A stretch of DNA of 52,915 bases from Acidobacteriota bacterium (GCA_019510535.1 JAEKKE010000156.1:1-52915), one strand, 5' to 3'; positions 32,108-45,002 are shown, counted from the stretch's first letter. A program made the numbers and translations. Notes: generated by a model not told the origin, from the sequence alone.

Positions 32108-32517
32108 CAGGTTCGATTGTATCGAAGCTGGTCGAGAGCAAGCCAGTTATCGCTGCGGAAGTGCAGCAACATGAAAAAGACGAGGAGATACAGCAACTGC
32201 TGGCTGGCCACATCCCATTGCTGATTGGCGGTAGTACCAGCGGTGAGCATCATCATGAAGAGCGATCCGCAGATCAGAGCAAGGCGGGTTAAGATGCCGA
32301 AGATTAAAGCCAACCCAAGGGCAGCCTCCGCGAATGGGATGACGTAACCAAGAGCGAGTACCAGCCCATGCGGCAACGGAGCATTCGCGAGACGCTGTGC
32401 GGTATTGGCAGCGAAGGCGGCGACGCCGGAGTGGATCCGCGTGAATCCATGACCCGCAAAATTGATACCGAAGGCGATGCGAAGCAGAGCGTACGCTAAC
32501 TGGCGGTCGGTAGCCAT
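32107..32517 (-). CDS. DoxX-family membrane protein
   Basis: 136 residues with four hydrophobic helices. N-terminal ALLRIAFGINFAGHGFTRI and GYVIPFAEAALGLALIFG are characteristic of the DoxX/SURF4 family. The function of most members is undefined; some act in thiosulfate:quinone or oxidative-stress systems. It overlaps accA by one base and starts 14 bases after the DUF885 gene ends. Confidence 0.9.
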   Translation of the reverse strand: MATDRQLAYALLRIAFGINFAGHGFTRIHSGVAAFAANTAQRLANAPLPHGLVLALGYVIPFAEAALGLALIFGILTRLALICGSLFMMMLTAGTTANQQWDVASQQLLYLLVFFMLLHFRSDNWLALDQLRYNRT

Positions 32518-32531
32518 GCTCGTTGGACTGC

Positions 32532-34274
32532 CTATATCGCCCGCGAGTTTCGTTTCGCCTCCAGAAAGGACGGTGCAACAGGAGGTACGTCACTGGAGTC
32601 GTTGAGCATCTCCCACCGCACCAGCGAAAATGGGAGATTGCCGTTCAACCAGATGAAATCGTGGAACTGCCGGAGATTGAAGCTCTCCCCCTGCTTTTGG
32701 CGTACATCGGTCATCAGCCGCTGAATATCGAGTTTGCCGATCTGGTAGGTGATCGCCTGTCCTGGAGTCGAGGCAAACATGATGGCCTCGCTCGTTGCTG
32801 TGCCGCGGTCCATCGGGACGACTTTCGTTAGATAGTCCGCGGCTTGCTCCAGCGTGAACTCTCCGAGGGCCAGCTTGACGTCGACCTCCACGCGTAGCGC
32901 CCGCAGGCGCATCATGCCGTAGACGGCCTCTTTCATATGCGGCGAGTCGTCGAGGAGACCGGCTTCCATCGCCATCTCCTCAGCGTAGAACCCGATGCCC
33001 TCGTTCGACTCCGAGTCGTAATAGTGCCGCCGGATCGGGTCGGGGTGATGCCAGCTCCAGGCCATCTGGAAGTAGTGTCCCGGCGAACCTTCGTGCAGCG
33101 TCAGCGGCCGGGTATCCCTTCCGGTAATAGCACCCCAAAAGTTAGTTGTCGGACTCGGAGTTCCCTTGTAGCTGGTGCCGTCTTCCTCAAGTCGCGACGG
33201 TCCGGTGAGGTCGTCAGTCACGCCCATGAAGCTGAGTGCTGCGATGTATGGAGGAACCGGAAGGTAGTAATAGTGCCTGACCTCGGCGGGATCAGAGAGG
33301 ACACCGTGCGTGACCATGTACTTCCGGATGGCGAGCTCGTTCGCTTTCTCCGCATCCATCTGCTTTTCGATCGTTCCGTAGAACGGGACATCGGGGACAC
33401 CGGTGCTGGCGGCTCGTGCTAGAGTTTCAAAGCTTACGGAACGCTCCCACTCCTGGCGGCCCATTCGCAACAGGTCTTCCGGACTGTACTTCATCAGCGC
33501 CACGTTGCGGAGGAACCAGATGTAGCCTTCCCGCCCAACGGCAGTCTTCTCCGGCAACGTGGACTTCCCACGTGTGCTCACCCACTCGCGATACTCCACG
33601 AGCGCCTTTACTGCAGCAGCCTCTGCCTTTTCGAAACGCGGTTTGTTCGCATCGGAGAAGACGGGCAGCAGCCCATCGTGAACCTGCTGCATGTGCGCTT
33701 CGATCTCCTTGAGCTCGGAGATCGTCGCTCGAACGTAAGGCGCGCGAATATCTGTGAGGTTCTTCTTCCCTTCCTCCAGCGTGTAGGGCATGCGCTCCAG
33801 GCGGGAGAGAATGATCTCTTCGCGCGCCGGTGTAATCGGTGGCTTCGGCAGAAGCGCGGCATAGACGGAACCGAGGCTCTGATCGACGTAGAAGAACGGG
33901 TTCTCTTTCCACATCGGGAAAATCGTTAGCTCCCAGTTCACCCGCGCGATAGCAGAGCCAAGCAGGCGATAGTCCACCTGGTCGGCAACCGGTTCCTTCG
34001 CCGCGGAGAGGGCGCGCCACTGCTTTTCAAACGCATCGACCTTCGCCTTGTACTGGGTGACATCGCCTGGCGCCCAATGAACGACAAACGGTTCCGCGCG
34101 TTCGATGCGAGGAATGTCGTCGTTGGCGAAAGGCTGCTCCGTGGCTCGCCAGGTCCAGAACTCCTCGCTCAGGGTACGAAGCTTTGTTTGAAACGCGGAG
34201 GTTTGCGCGGCTGCAGACCACGAAGAAGATGCAACCGCAAACAGCGAGAGCAGGACGATCCGTTTGAGAGGCAT
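32532..34274 (-). CDS. DUF885-family secreted zinc metallopeptidase-like protein
   Basis: 580 residues with signal peptide 1-24 (ends SAAAQ). Long helical family; the metal motif is HEGSPGH (394-400), with the downstream glutamate-rich helix NEGIGFYAEEMAMEAG supplying a likely third ligand. DUF885 proteins are distant relatives of M32/angiotensin-type peptidases. Substrate unknown. First gene of the operon that continues through doxX and accA. Start chosen at the signal peptide; the gene faces away from the glycosidase-like gene. Confidence 0.9.
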   Translation of the reverse strand: MPLKRIVLLSLFAVASSSWSAAAQTSAFQTKLRTLSEEFWTWRATEQPFANDDIPRIERAEPFVVHWAPGDVTQYKAKVDAFEKQWRALSAAKEPVADQVDYRLLGSAIARVNWELTIFPMWKENPFFYVDQSLGSVYAALLPKPPITPAREEIILSRLERMPYTLEEGKKNLTDIRAPYVRATISELKEIEAHMQQVHDGLLPVFSDANKPRFEKAEAAAVKALVEYREWVSTRGKSTLPEKTAVGREGYIWFLRNVALMKYSPEDLLRMGRQEWERSVSFETLARAASTGVPDVPFYGTIEKQMDAEKANELAIRKYMVTHGVLSDPAEVRHYYYLPVPPYIAALSFMGVTDDLTGPSRLEEDGTSYKGTPSPTTNFWGAITGRDTRPLTLHEGSPGHYFQMAWSWHHPDPIRRHYYDSESNEGIGFYAEEMAMEAGLLDDSPHMKEAVYGMMRLRALRVEVDVKLALGEFTLEQAADYLTKVVPMDRGTATSEAIMFASTPGQAITYQIGKLDIQRLMTDVRQKQGESFNLRQFHDFIWLNGNLPFSLVRWEMLNDSSDVPPVAPSFLEAKRNSRAI

Positions 34275-34328
34275 GCAGACAAACTAACAGCTTGACGGAG
34301 AAGACGGCATCCATGAAGTATCAACTCC

Positions 34329-35363
34329 ATGAAGCAATTGCTCTGCTGCCTGTTACTCCTGCCGGAACTCTTCCTCGCTCCCCATGCAAAGGCACAGCAG
34401 ACTGCTGCCGCGGTACCTCTGTATCGCGACCCGGTCCACGATGGAGCGGCCGATCCGGCGGTGATCTGGAATACGCAGCGCAAGGCATGGTGGATGTTCT
34501 ATACCAATCGCCGCGCCGATATCCAAGACAGTACAGGCGTGCGCTGGGTGCATGGCACCCGGATCGGTATTGCGGAGTCCCGCGATGGAGGAGCGCACTG
34601 GAAGTATCTCGCCGAGGCAGATATTCCCGCCGAGAAACCCGATTACACGTTGTGGGCTCCTGAGGTGATCCAGGTGAAGAGCACGTATCACATGTTTCTT
34701 ACCGTCGTTCCCGGGACCTTCAGCGACTGGAATGCTCCCCGGTATATCGAACACCTCACCAGCACCGATCTTCTCCACTGGAAAGAGATTGGCAAGCTTG
34801 AGCTCGGATCAGACCGCGTTATCGATGCCTGCCTCTTCCGGAAGCCTGATGGCGCATGGCGTCTCTGGTACAAGAATGAGCGCGATGGTTCCAAAATCTA
34901 TATGAGCGACTCCACCGACCTGGAGCACTGGAGTCCCGCAGGAATCGCTGTCAAGACACGCGGAGAAGGACCAGTGGTCTTTGGTTGGAAAGGGACGTTC
35001 TGGTTGATTCAGGATGCCTGGAATGGTCTCGGCGTCTTCCATTCCAGTGACCTGACAAACTGGGAGCGGCAGACGGAGAATCTGCTGCAAGGCCATGGAG
35101 CAAAGCCCACGGACGATGCGCAGGGGCAACATCCGGATGTTGTGGTCGACGCCGCGGGCCGCGCGTGGCTCTTCTACTTCACCCACCAGAGCGGCAAGGA
35201 TGAAAAACCCGGCGATCCGCAATGGAAGCGCCGCACGGTCATGCATGTCACTGAACTGCACGAGAAGGGCGGTGTCTTACAGGTTGATCGCGATGCGCCT
35301 GCAGCAATTCACATGCTGCCACCACCGAAGAACAAGAAGAGCGATGTGTCAGAAGCTTGGTAA
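34329..35363 (+). CDS. Secreted five-bladed beta-propeller glycosidase-like protein (GH43 type)
   Basis: 344 residues; signal peptide 1-22 (ends HAKAQ). Propeller blades carry the motifs expected of GH43/GH32-like enzymes: an N-terminal aspartate in DGAADPAVIW, TLWAPEVIQVKSTYHMF and DRVIDACLFRKPDGAWRLWY. The WAPEV segment and three acidic positions (D in ADPAV, D in VIDAC, E in TRGEGPVV) could be catalytic base, pKa modulator and acid, but I cannot align them here. Likely acts on plant or microbial arabinan/xylan-type glycans in the periplasm or outside the cell. No sugar-transport genes adjoin. Confidence 0.8.
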   Translation: MKQLLCCLLLLPELFLAPHAKAQQTAAAVPLYRDPVHDGAADPAVIWNTQRKAWWMFYTNRRADIQDSTGVRWVHGTRIGIAESRDGGAHWKYLAEADIPAEKPDYTLWAPEVIQVKSTYHMFLTVVPGTFSDWNAPRYIEHLTSTDLLHWKEIGKLELGSDRVIDACLFRKPDGAWRLWYKNERDGSKIYMSDSTDLEHWSPAGIAVKTRGEGPVVFGWKGTFWLIQDAWNGLGVFHSSDLTNWERQTENLLQGHGAKPTDDAQGQHPDVVVDAAGRAWLFYFTHQSGKDEKPGDPQWKRRTVMHVTELHEKGGVLQVDRDAPAAIHMLPPPKNKKSDVSEAW

Positions 35364-35430
35364 TTTAGCCGGATAGAGCGAATGACTACGAATCATTAGG
35401 CAGAAGGCAGACACAAACACCAATAGAACT

Positions 35431-35457
35431 CCCATCCATCGGGTTGCGATGGATGGG
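35431..35457. other. Perfect stem-loop after the glycosidase gene
   Basis: CCCATCCATCG (35431-35441) pairs with CGATGGATGGG (35447-35457), loop GGTTG. It lies 68 bases past the glycosidase stop and ahead of the dnaE terminator; a terminator for the plus strand without a U-run, or a protein site. Confidence 0.45.
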
Positions 35458-35468
35458 AACCCAATATC

Positions 35469-35498
35469 AAACACGACCGGCATTTATGCCGGTCGTGT

Positions 35499-35500
<2 letters not shown>
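35469..35500. terminator. Terminator of dnaE, stem includes stop codon
   Basis: A 15-bp arm AAACACGACCGGCAT (35469-35483) is an exact reverse complement of 35486-35500. On the minus strand the dnaE TAA (35501-35499) is the first part of the stem, so termination occurs directly after translation ends. GTGTTTGAT follows, a weak U-tract. Confidence 0.7.
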
Positions 35501-39017
<3,517 letters not shown>

Positions 39018-39077
39018 GTGTTAATTCTAGTGAGCTTTCGCAGCGGCTGCAGAGTGTTGAAAAGACGGTACCAAATC

Positions 39078-39098
39078 TGGCTCGCGAGGCGAGCCAGT
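39078..39098. terminator. Stem-loop downstream of ydcF-like gene
   Basis: CTGGCTCGC (39078-39086) / GCGAGCCAG (39090-39098) with loop GAG; a second 7-bp stem TTCCTAA/TTAGGAA is at 39106-39122. Both fall between the ydcF-like stop and dnaE and may end the recN transcript. The dnaE promoter should also lie in this 130-bp gap but is not obvious. Confidence 0.45.
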
Positions 39099-39147
39099 TG
39101 CTGGTTCCTAATGGTTAGGAATTAGGTGTATCCCTTACCCACCCTAG

Positions 39148-39780
39148 CTATTGTGGCAGGAACTTCGACTTCGGGAAGCCCTTACGGCGAAGCGTCCAGC
39201 AGTACTGCGCCTCATTGAACTCGAAGAGAGCTTCACGCCACCAGCCATATTCGGCCGGTTTGGCGGACCCGTCCGTCTTCCATTCCAGCGGAAAGTGCGA
39301 CAGAATCATGCCTGCACGCGGCAGGTGGCTCTTTGAGCTGACCACCTCCGCAGAGTGCCAGCCATGCTGCTTCATGATCTCGTTCGAGTAATAGATGTTC
39401 TGAACCGTATTCTGCGCCTTGCCCTCTTCAATGACAGCAGATTCCGGAATTCCCTGCTGCTCGGCATAAACAGCCATCGAGTGGGCCTCAACAAAGCGAT
39501 TGTGTGCCGGCCCGCCGGTCATGATGATGACCGGAGCAATGCCTGCTTTCCACTGCCTGACACCTTCAAGCACTCGTTCTCGCTGCTCCGGCGAAGGGGT
39601 TCCGTCATCCTTCGAAGGCGTGCCCAGTACAACAATGGCGTCAAACTTCGCTTGTTGCGTGTTGGAGTTCGGCAAGGTCCAGTGAGCGATCTCCAGCCCA
39701 CCCAGGATGACGACGGCAACTAACAGCAGCACCAACCCGATCCACTTCAGCGTTCGCATCGAGCTTTTATCGCTCCTCAC
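39148..39780 (-). CDS. YdcF/DUF218-family membrane-anchored protein
   Basis: 210 residues if it starts at GTG 39780, which overlaps the recN stop (GTGA); ATG 39759 (MRTLKWIG) is the other choice. One TM helix (about 12-28), then the DUF218 fold: FDAIVVLGTPSKDDG, RVLEGVRQWKAG, IIMTGGPAHN, QGIPESAVIEEGKAQNTVQNI and VVSSKSHLPRA. The family includes SanA/YdcF proteins linked to envelope barrier functions. Enzyme activity undefined. Coupled to recN by the overlap, but related only by position. Confidence 0.88.
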   Translation of the reverse strand: MRSDKSSMRTLKWIGLVLLLVAVVILGGLEIAHWTLPNSNTQQAKFDAIVVLGTPSKDDGTPSPEQRERVLEGVRQWKAGIAPVIIMTGGPAHNRFVEAHSMAVYAEQQGIPESAVIEEGKAQNTVQNIYYSNEIMKQHGWHSAEVVSSKSHLPRAGMILSHFPLEWKTDGSAKPAEYGWWREALFEFNEAQYCWTLRRKGFPKSKFLPQ

Positions 39781-41486
39781 ACAGATTCTGCAACTTCGGC
39801 CTCGCCGATCATCTGCTCGGCGTTCTTGCGGCTGGCTTCGGTAATGGTGGCGCCACTCAGCATGCGGGCAATCTCGTCCACGCGCTCTTCCCTGCTCGTC
39901 TCCCGTACGCCGGTGCGAGTCTTGCCTGCCTTCACCGTCTTCTCGATCACCAGGTGTGTATCGGCGAAGGCTGCGATCTGAGGCAGGTGCGTAATGCAGA
40001 GCACCTGCTGGCCTTTGCTGAGCTGCTTGAGCTTGCGTCCCACGGCCTCGGCTGCGCGTCCACCGATGCCGATATCAATCTCGTCAAAGATCAATGTGCG
40101 CGGCAACGGCGTCTTCTTACGCAGCTTGCTGACACCGTCTTCGACCGATACCTTCAGCGCCAGCATGACACGCGACATCTCGCCGCCGGAGGCAATCTCA
40201 GTCAATGGAGCCAGAGGTGCCCCCACATTGGTCGCGATGAGGAACGAGATATTGTCCCAGCCGTGTACTGTCCACGCGCCCTCGTCTTCCTCCCAAGCGA
40301 CCTTTACTTCGAAGCGGACCTTCATGGCGAGGTCGTTGATCTGCTTTTCAGCAACCTTCTCCAGACGTGCGGCGGCACTCTTGCGTTCGGCCGTCAGCCG
40401 TCCCGCGGCGAGACGATACTCCAATGCTGCGGCCTCCAACTGCTTGCGTAGCTGCTTGACGAGCTCGTCCCGGTTTTCGATCTCACCCAGCTTGCGGGTG
40501 ACTTCATCCCCGTGTGCGATGACCTCGGCCAGCGTACGGCCGTACTTACGCTTAAGCCGGTCGAGGTGAGCCAGGCGGTCTTCAATCTCCTCCAGGCGCT
40601 GCGGAGATGCATTGATCCCATCGGCATAATCGCGCACCAGAGCTCCGACATCTTCGACCGAAGCCTTGGCCCCCGCGAGCTGCTGAACAGAATCGGCAAA
40701 CCTGGTGTCGAACCGTGCGAGTTCTTCCACTTGGCGAAGCGCCGCGCCGAGCTTGGAAGCAGCTGCGCCTTCTCCCTCGTACAACAAGTCGAGAGCGGTC
40801 ATGGCGCAGGAATAAAGTTTCTCGGAGTTGGCCAGAACACGTTTCTCGGTCTCGAGCGCCGTGTCCTCGTCAGGGCTGGTGAGGCCGGCTTCCTCGATCT
40901 CCTTCGCCTGAAAGCTCCAGAGATCGGCCGACCGCAGGCGGACCTGCTCGTCCCCTTCCAGCTCGCGCAGGCGAGAACTTGCCTCATTCCAGGTCGCATA
41001 AGCGGCGCTTACGTCGGAGAAGACGGAGCCGCCTTCTCCCAGGTAACGATCGAGCAGCCCGCGTTGCTGCGCCTGGTCGAAGGCCGCCAGCGTATCGCTC
41101 TGGGCATGGATCAGGGCGAGTTCCGGTGCAAGCTGCCGCAGCACGGCAACGGTTGCGGGCTGGTTATTCACCCAGACGCGTCCCTTGCCGTTCAGGGCAA
41201 TCTCGCGGCGAAGCAGAATCTCGTCGGACTCGATGTCGATTCCGTTTTCCTCAAGAAGCGCTTCGGCCCCAGGTGTCGCCTCAAAGACACAGCTCACCAC
41301 GGCTTTTTCCGCGCCGTGGCGAACAACGTCACTGGACGCCTTTCCACCCATCAGCAGCGCAAGAGCATCAATCAAAATGGATTTGCCGGCGCCGGTTTCG
41401 CCGGTCAGGAGATTCAGGCCGGGACCGAATCCGGCCACGGCGTGGTCCATTACGGCATAGTTTTCGGCTCGTAATTCCAACAGCAT
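39777..41486 (-). CDS. recN: DNA repair protein RecN
   Basis: 569 residues, normal for RecN, an SMC-like ATPase that acts on double-strand breaks. Walker A GETGAGKSILIDALALLMGG, central coiled coil of about 200 residues, ABC signature EIASGGEMSRVMLALK, Walker B TLIFDEIDIGIGGRAAEAVG. I looked for a LexA site upstream and saw no convincing dyad. Divergent from tolQ across 95 bases. Confidence 0.97.
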   Translation of the reverse strand: MLLELRAENYAVMDHAVAGFGPGLNLLTGETGAGKSILIDALALLMGGKASSDVVRHGAEKAVVSCVFEATPGAEALLEENGIDIESDEILLRREIALNGKGRVWVNNQPATVAVLRQLAPELALIHAQSDTLAAFDQAQQRGLLDRYLGEGGSVFSDVSAAYATWNEASSRLRELEGDEQVRLRSADLWSFQAKEIEEAGLTSPDEDTALETEKRVLANSEKLYSCAMTALDLLYEGEGAAASKLGAALRQVEELARFDTRFADSVQQLAGAKASVEDVGALVRDYADGINASPQRLEEIEDRLAHLDRLKRKYGRTLAEVIAHGDEVTRKLGEIENRDELVKQLRKQLEAAALEYRLAAGRLTAERKSAAARLEKVAEKQINDLAMKVRFEVKVAWEEDEGAWTVHGWDNISFLIATNVGAPLAPLTEIASGGEMSRVMLALKVSVEDGVSKLRKKTPLPRTLIFDEIDIGIGGRAAEAVGRKLKQLSKGQQVLCITHLPQIAAFADTHLVIEKTVKAGKTRTGVRETSREERVDEIARMLSGATITEASRKNAEQMIGEAEVAESV

Positions 41487-41581
41487 GGCAGCCTGAGCAT
41501 AACAAACGCATGCACCAAACTGGGAACCTCACCCAACTTCTGCCCATTTTGCGCGTTTACACTGGGAATAAGCATTTTGTG

Positions 41582-42382
41582 ATGACGATGACCCACGTAC
41601 ATCTCCTAGCCTCTTTTCTCCTGCGAATGCAGGAGACCGCCGCCGATCAGCAGGCCGCACCGCTTCCTCCCTCGGGAGCCGGCGGATCCGCGCTGCTCGA
41701 GATGCTCCACAACTCTGGTCCGGTCGCTTTGGCTGTGCTGGTGCTGCTGACCTTCGCAAGTGTCTTTTCCTGGGCCATTATCTTCGCGAAGTGGTCTAGC
41801 TTCCGCCGTGCGCAGACACAGTCGCAACGGTTCGTCCGCGCCTTTCGCAAATCTCAGCGTCTTAGCGAGATTGCCACGGTAGCCGAACAGTTCAAGCCCT
41901 CGCCCCTCGTGATTGTCTTTACCGAGATCAATGAAGAGTACCAGCGCCAGACTGGCGGCCGTGGACTTCCGCGGAACCCTGTGGCTCTCGAGCGTGCGGC
42001 ACAGACCGCTTCTTCTGAGGCGCTGACCCGCATGGAATCGCGATTGACATGGCTGGCAACAATCGCTGCCATCGCTCCCTTCGTCGGCCTGTTCGGCACT
42101 GTGATGGGCATCATCGATGCCTTCCACGGCCTTGGCACTCAGGGTGCGGCGACACTACGCGCTGTGGCGCCCGGTATCTCTGAGGCGCTGATTACGACCG
42201 CTGCCGGTCTGGTCGTCGCAATTCCAGCCGTTATTGGCTACAACCAGTTCACTGCCCGTCTGCGGGAGTTCGGTTCGCGCATGGATGATTTTGCCCGCGA
42301 ACTTCTCTCGGCGATCGAAAACGCCGCCATGTCTCAGCCCGCTGCTCCTCAGGTAGAAGAGCGCCGGGTGCGGCAGTACTGA
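41582..42382 (+). CDS. tolQ: TolQ/ExbB-family proton channel protein
   Basis: 266 residues from ATG 41582 (ATG 41588 is also possible); an open frame reaches much further upstream but only across recN on the other strand. Three TM helices: about 45-66 (GPVALAVLVLLTFASVFSWA), 158-180 (WLATIAAIAPFVGLFGTVMG) and 200-222 (ALITTAAGLVVAIPAVIGY). Inner-membrane stator of the Tol-Pal motor. The order tolQ-tolR-tolA-tolB-pal-cpoB supports TolQ rather than ExbB. A non-standard N-terminus carries a Gln/Ala/Pro stretch. Confidence 0.92.
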   Translation: MTMTHVHLLASFLLRMQETAADQQAAPLPPSGAGGSALLEMLHNSGPVALAVLVLLTFASVFSWAIIFAKWSSFRRAQTQSQRFVRAFRKSQRLSEIATVAEQFKPSPLVIVFTEINEEYQRQTGGRGLPRNPVALERAAQTASSEALTRMESRLTWLATIAAIAPFVGLFGTVMGIIDAFHGLGTQGAATLRAVAPGISEALITTAAGLVVAIPAVIGYNQFTARLREFGSRMDDFARELLSAIENAAMSQPAAPQVEERRVRQY

Positions 42383-42394
42383 GGAGAGAGCGAT

Positions 42395-42805
42395 ATGGCC
42401 TTCTCCAACAGCGGTAGAACGCAAACCTCCCTCGCAGAGATCAACATGACGCCGTTGATCGACGTTGTGTTGGTGCTGCTGCTCATCTTCATGCTGACCG
42501 CACCCGTACTGCAGTCTGGAATTGATGTTGCCGTGCCGAAGACCCGCTCCGTCAACCAGGTCACTGAGGAGCGGCAGGTCGTAACGATCAACAAAGATCA
42601 GCAGGTGTTTTTACAGGACAAGATAGTTAATATCCACGAATTGCCTACGTTGCTGCGGGCCGGCTCAGCCAACCCATCCAAGAAGATCATCTACCTGCGC
42701 GCGGATGAACGTGTTCCCTTCGGTGCTTTCGCTTCCGTCATGGACGCGGTGAAACAAGCCGGAATTACCAACATCAGCATCGTGACCCAACCGATCGAGA
42801 AGTAG
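42395..42805 (+). CDS. tolR: TolR/ExbD-family protein
   Basis: 136 residues. One TM helix about 20-40 with the functional aspartate in NMTPLIDVVLVLLLIFM, followed by a periplasmic domain with YLRADERVPFGAFASVMDAVKQAGI. It couples the proton flow through TolQ to TolA. Starts after GGAGAGAG, 12 bases behind tolQ; the TonB-like gene follows after 3 bases. Confidence 0.95.
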   Translation: MAFSNSGRTQTSLAEINMTPLIDVVLVLLLIFMLTAPVLQSGIDVAVPKTRSVNQVTEERQVVTINKDQQVFLQDKIVNIHELPTLLRAGSANPSKKIIYLRADERVPFGAFASVMDAVKQAGITNISIVTQPIEK

Positions 42806-42808
42806 ACC

Positions 42809-43597
42809 ATGCCGAACGACCATACATGGACAGAGCCGGACCCGCTTGGCGGCAATTTTGCCGGATCGGCGATCGTGCATGCTCTTGTTCTGGGAGGCGT
42901 CGTCGCTGCCGGTTTCCTGGTCCATCGCGGATCGAGCTGGGGCGCGGCCACCGCTCAGGCTGGAGCGATTCAGGCGACGATGGTCACGGCGATTCCGTTG
43001 CCTGCGACGCAGCGCTTCGACAAAGATCAGGTACTCACCTCGGACGCGCCCAGCCCAGCGCCAAAAGAGCCTACACCGCAGACGATTGCACCACCGAAGC
43101 CGGATGAAGTTCCGATCCCGGTAAAGCAGCCGCCTAAGCCGCCCAAGGTCGCTCAGCAGGAGACGCCTGCTCCGCCGAAGCATCCGCAGCCGATACAGCC
43201 GCCAAAACCGAATGTGGCACAGACCGGCGAGACTTCAGGGATCCGGATTCAGCAGTCGACGATGCAGGTGACCAATGGAACGGCCTCTGTTGCCGTTCAG
43301 GATTCTGCATTCGGAGCGCGCTATGCCTATTACGTTAATGTCGTGAACCGCACTGTTGCGCAGAACTGGTTCACGCGAGAGGCTGATCCCGTCACCTCAG
43401 TGGGACGCAGCGTCACCATCATCTTCGATATCTTGCGGGACGGTACCCCAAGCAACGTCCGCATGGGACAACGCTCGGGTTCACCGTCGCTCGACGCCTC
43501 AGCTTTGCACGCCCTGGAACGCGTGGACGGCTTCGGGCCTCTGCCCGCAGGCGACCACATTACGGTGGAGTACACCTTTCATTACCAGCCCCATTGA
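42809..43597 (+). CDS. TolA/TonB-like energy transducer
   Basis: 262 residues. Short cytoplasmic tail, one TM helix about 19-40 (AIVHALVLGGVVAAGFLV), a Pro/Lys-rich rigid linker about 80-142 (KPPKVAQQETPAPPKHPQ), and a C-terminal domain from about 170 (YAYYVNVVNRTVAQNWF...GSPSLDASALHALERV) with the TonB_C/TolA-C fold. Transfers energy from TolQR to the outer membrane. By gene order it is the TolA of this Tol-Pal operon, but it is short and TonB-like, lacking the long helical TolA domain II. Confidence 0.85.
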   Translation: MPNDHTWTEPDPLGGNFAGSAIVHALVLGGVVAAGFLVHRGSSWGAATAQAGAIQATMVTAIPLPATQRFDKDQVLTSDAPSPAPKEPTPQTIAPPKPDEVPIPVKQPPKPPKVAQQETPAPPKHPQPIQPPKPNVAQTGETSGIRIQQSTMQVTNGTASVAVQDSAFGARYAYYVNVVNRTVAQNWFTREADPVTSVGRSVTIIFDILRDGTPSNVRMGQRSGSPSLDASALHALERVDGFGPLPAGDHITVEYTFHYQPH

Positions 43598-43640
43598 GGT
43601 TTGCCGCATCAAACCGGATTAAGTTCCGTCATACCATAGG

Positions 43641-45002
43641 ATGAGAATGCAAAGTCCGTCGCGTAAGTTCAACGTTCTTCTAGCGTTCGTGGCCGTAGTC
43701 GTCACAACGGTGGTCCCCGCCCGCGCCCAGGACTGGTTCAAGACTGAGACCAGCACCGGCGTCGATAAAATTCGTATCGCTGCTGCCGATTTCAAGCAGG
43801 GATCGGGCGATTCCGCTGCGCTGAAGCGCACTTTCGATTCAGTTCTCTATGCCGATCTCTCCAATGCCGGCATCTTCGACCTGGTGTCGAAGAGTCTGCT
43901 GCCTCAGGCAACGCCTGGAGCTCCCAGCGAGATGAACGTGCAGCAGTGGTCACCCGCTCCTGTCAGCGCCGCCATGGTCGCCTTCGGGTCGGCTACCGTG
44001 CAGTCCGGCAAGCTGGTCGTCAACGGATGGCTCTTTGACACCAAAAATGTCCAGTATCCGCAGGTCCTGGCCAAGCAGTACAGCGAAGATGCCACCGATG
44101 ACTCGGCCCGGCAGATCGCACACCGCTTCGCCGACGAGATCATCTTCCGTCTTGGCGGCGGTATCCCAGGGATCGCAGAGACCAAGATCGTTTACGTTCA
44201 CCAGGCCGGCGGCTCGAAAGAGATCTGGATGATGGACTACGACGGCGCAAACCAGCACCAGATCACGCATCTGGGCACGGTCTCCCTGTCGCCCCGCATC
44301 TCGCCCGATGGCACCCGCATCGCCTTCTCCTCTCTTGGCAAAGATGGCTGGGGCATTCGGATGTATTCGCTGGTTCTGGGACGTCTGGTGAACTTCCCCA
44401 GCTTTGGCGGAACCAATCTTTCCCCCGCTTGGGCTTCAACAGGCAACAGCCTTGCCTTTTCGAGTTCCCGCACCGGTGACCCGGAGATCTGGGAGACGGA
44501 CGCCAATGGAAACGGAGCGCATCGTCTGACCTCCTTCCGTGGGCCGGATGTCTCGCCGGTATGGAATCCCCGGACAAACGCTCAGATCGCCTGGATCAGC
44601 GGGCGCAGCGGCCTTCCCCAGGTCTACATCATGGACGCTGATGGAGCCGGCGTAACCCGCCTCACCGACATTGGGTATGCGACTTCTCCGTCATGGTCGC
44701 CGAACGGCCAGTTCCTCACCTTTGCCTGGAACCGGAAGTACGGACCTGGCGCTCCAGGAGGACAGGACATTTATGTGCAGGAGGTCGCACCTGGCGCCGG
44801 CGGTTCCTACCGCTGGGTTCAGGTGACGCATGATAGCGGCCGCTGCGACTTCCCGTCGTGGTCGCCTGATGGACGCCATATCGTTTATGCCAGTACAGCC
44901 AGCGGCAAGATGGAGATCTGGAGCATGCTGGCTGATGGAACACAGAAACGCCGCCTGACTACAAACGGCGGTAATGACATGCCAAACTGGAGTTGGAAGT
45001 AA
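43641..45002 (+). CDS. tolB: Tol-Pal system beta-propeller protein TolB
   Basis: 453 residues; signal peptide 1-26 (ends VVPARA). An N-terminal alpha/beta domain (about 30-175) is followed by a six-bladed propeller with TolB repeats: ISPDGTRIAFSS, NLSPAWASTGNSLAFSS, DVSPVWNPRTNAQIAWIS, ATSPSWSPNGQFLTF, SWSPDGRHIVYAS. It docks on Pal in the periplasm. Its ATG is 43 bases after tolA, and a 118-bp gap precedes pal. Confidence 0.96.
   Translation: MRMQSPSRKFNVLLAFVAVVVTTVVPARAQDWFKTETSTGVDKIRIAAADFKQGSGDSAALKRTFDSVLYADLSNAGIFDLVSKSLLPQATPGAPSEMNVQQWSPAPVSAAMVAFGSATVQSGKLVVNGWLFDTKNVQYPQVLAKQYSEDATDDSARQIAHRFADEIIFRLGGGIPGIAETKIVYVHQAGGSKEIWMMDYDGANQHQITHLGTVSLSPRISPDGTRIAFSSLGKDGWGIRMYSLVLGRLVNFPSFGGTNLSPAWASTGNSLAFSSSRTGDPEIWETDANGNGAHRLTSFRGPDVSPVWNPRTNAQIAWISGRSGLPQVYIMDADGAGVTRLTDIGYATSPSWSPNGQFLTFAWNRKYGPGAPGGQDIYVQEVAPGAGGSYRWVQVTHDSGRCDFPSWSPDGRHIVYASTASGKMEIWSMLADGTQKRRLTTNGGNDMPNWSWK

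Noticed and set aside
40979..41581. Upstream extension of tolQ
   Set aside because: Opposes recN and is Arg/Pro-rich low-quality sequence; TolQ begins at 41582.
40900..41581. LexA-type SOS box before recN
   Set aside because: GTTC/GAAC-like fragments are present by chance but no well-spaced pair was found in the 95-bp gap.
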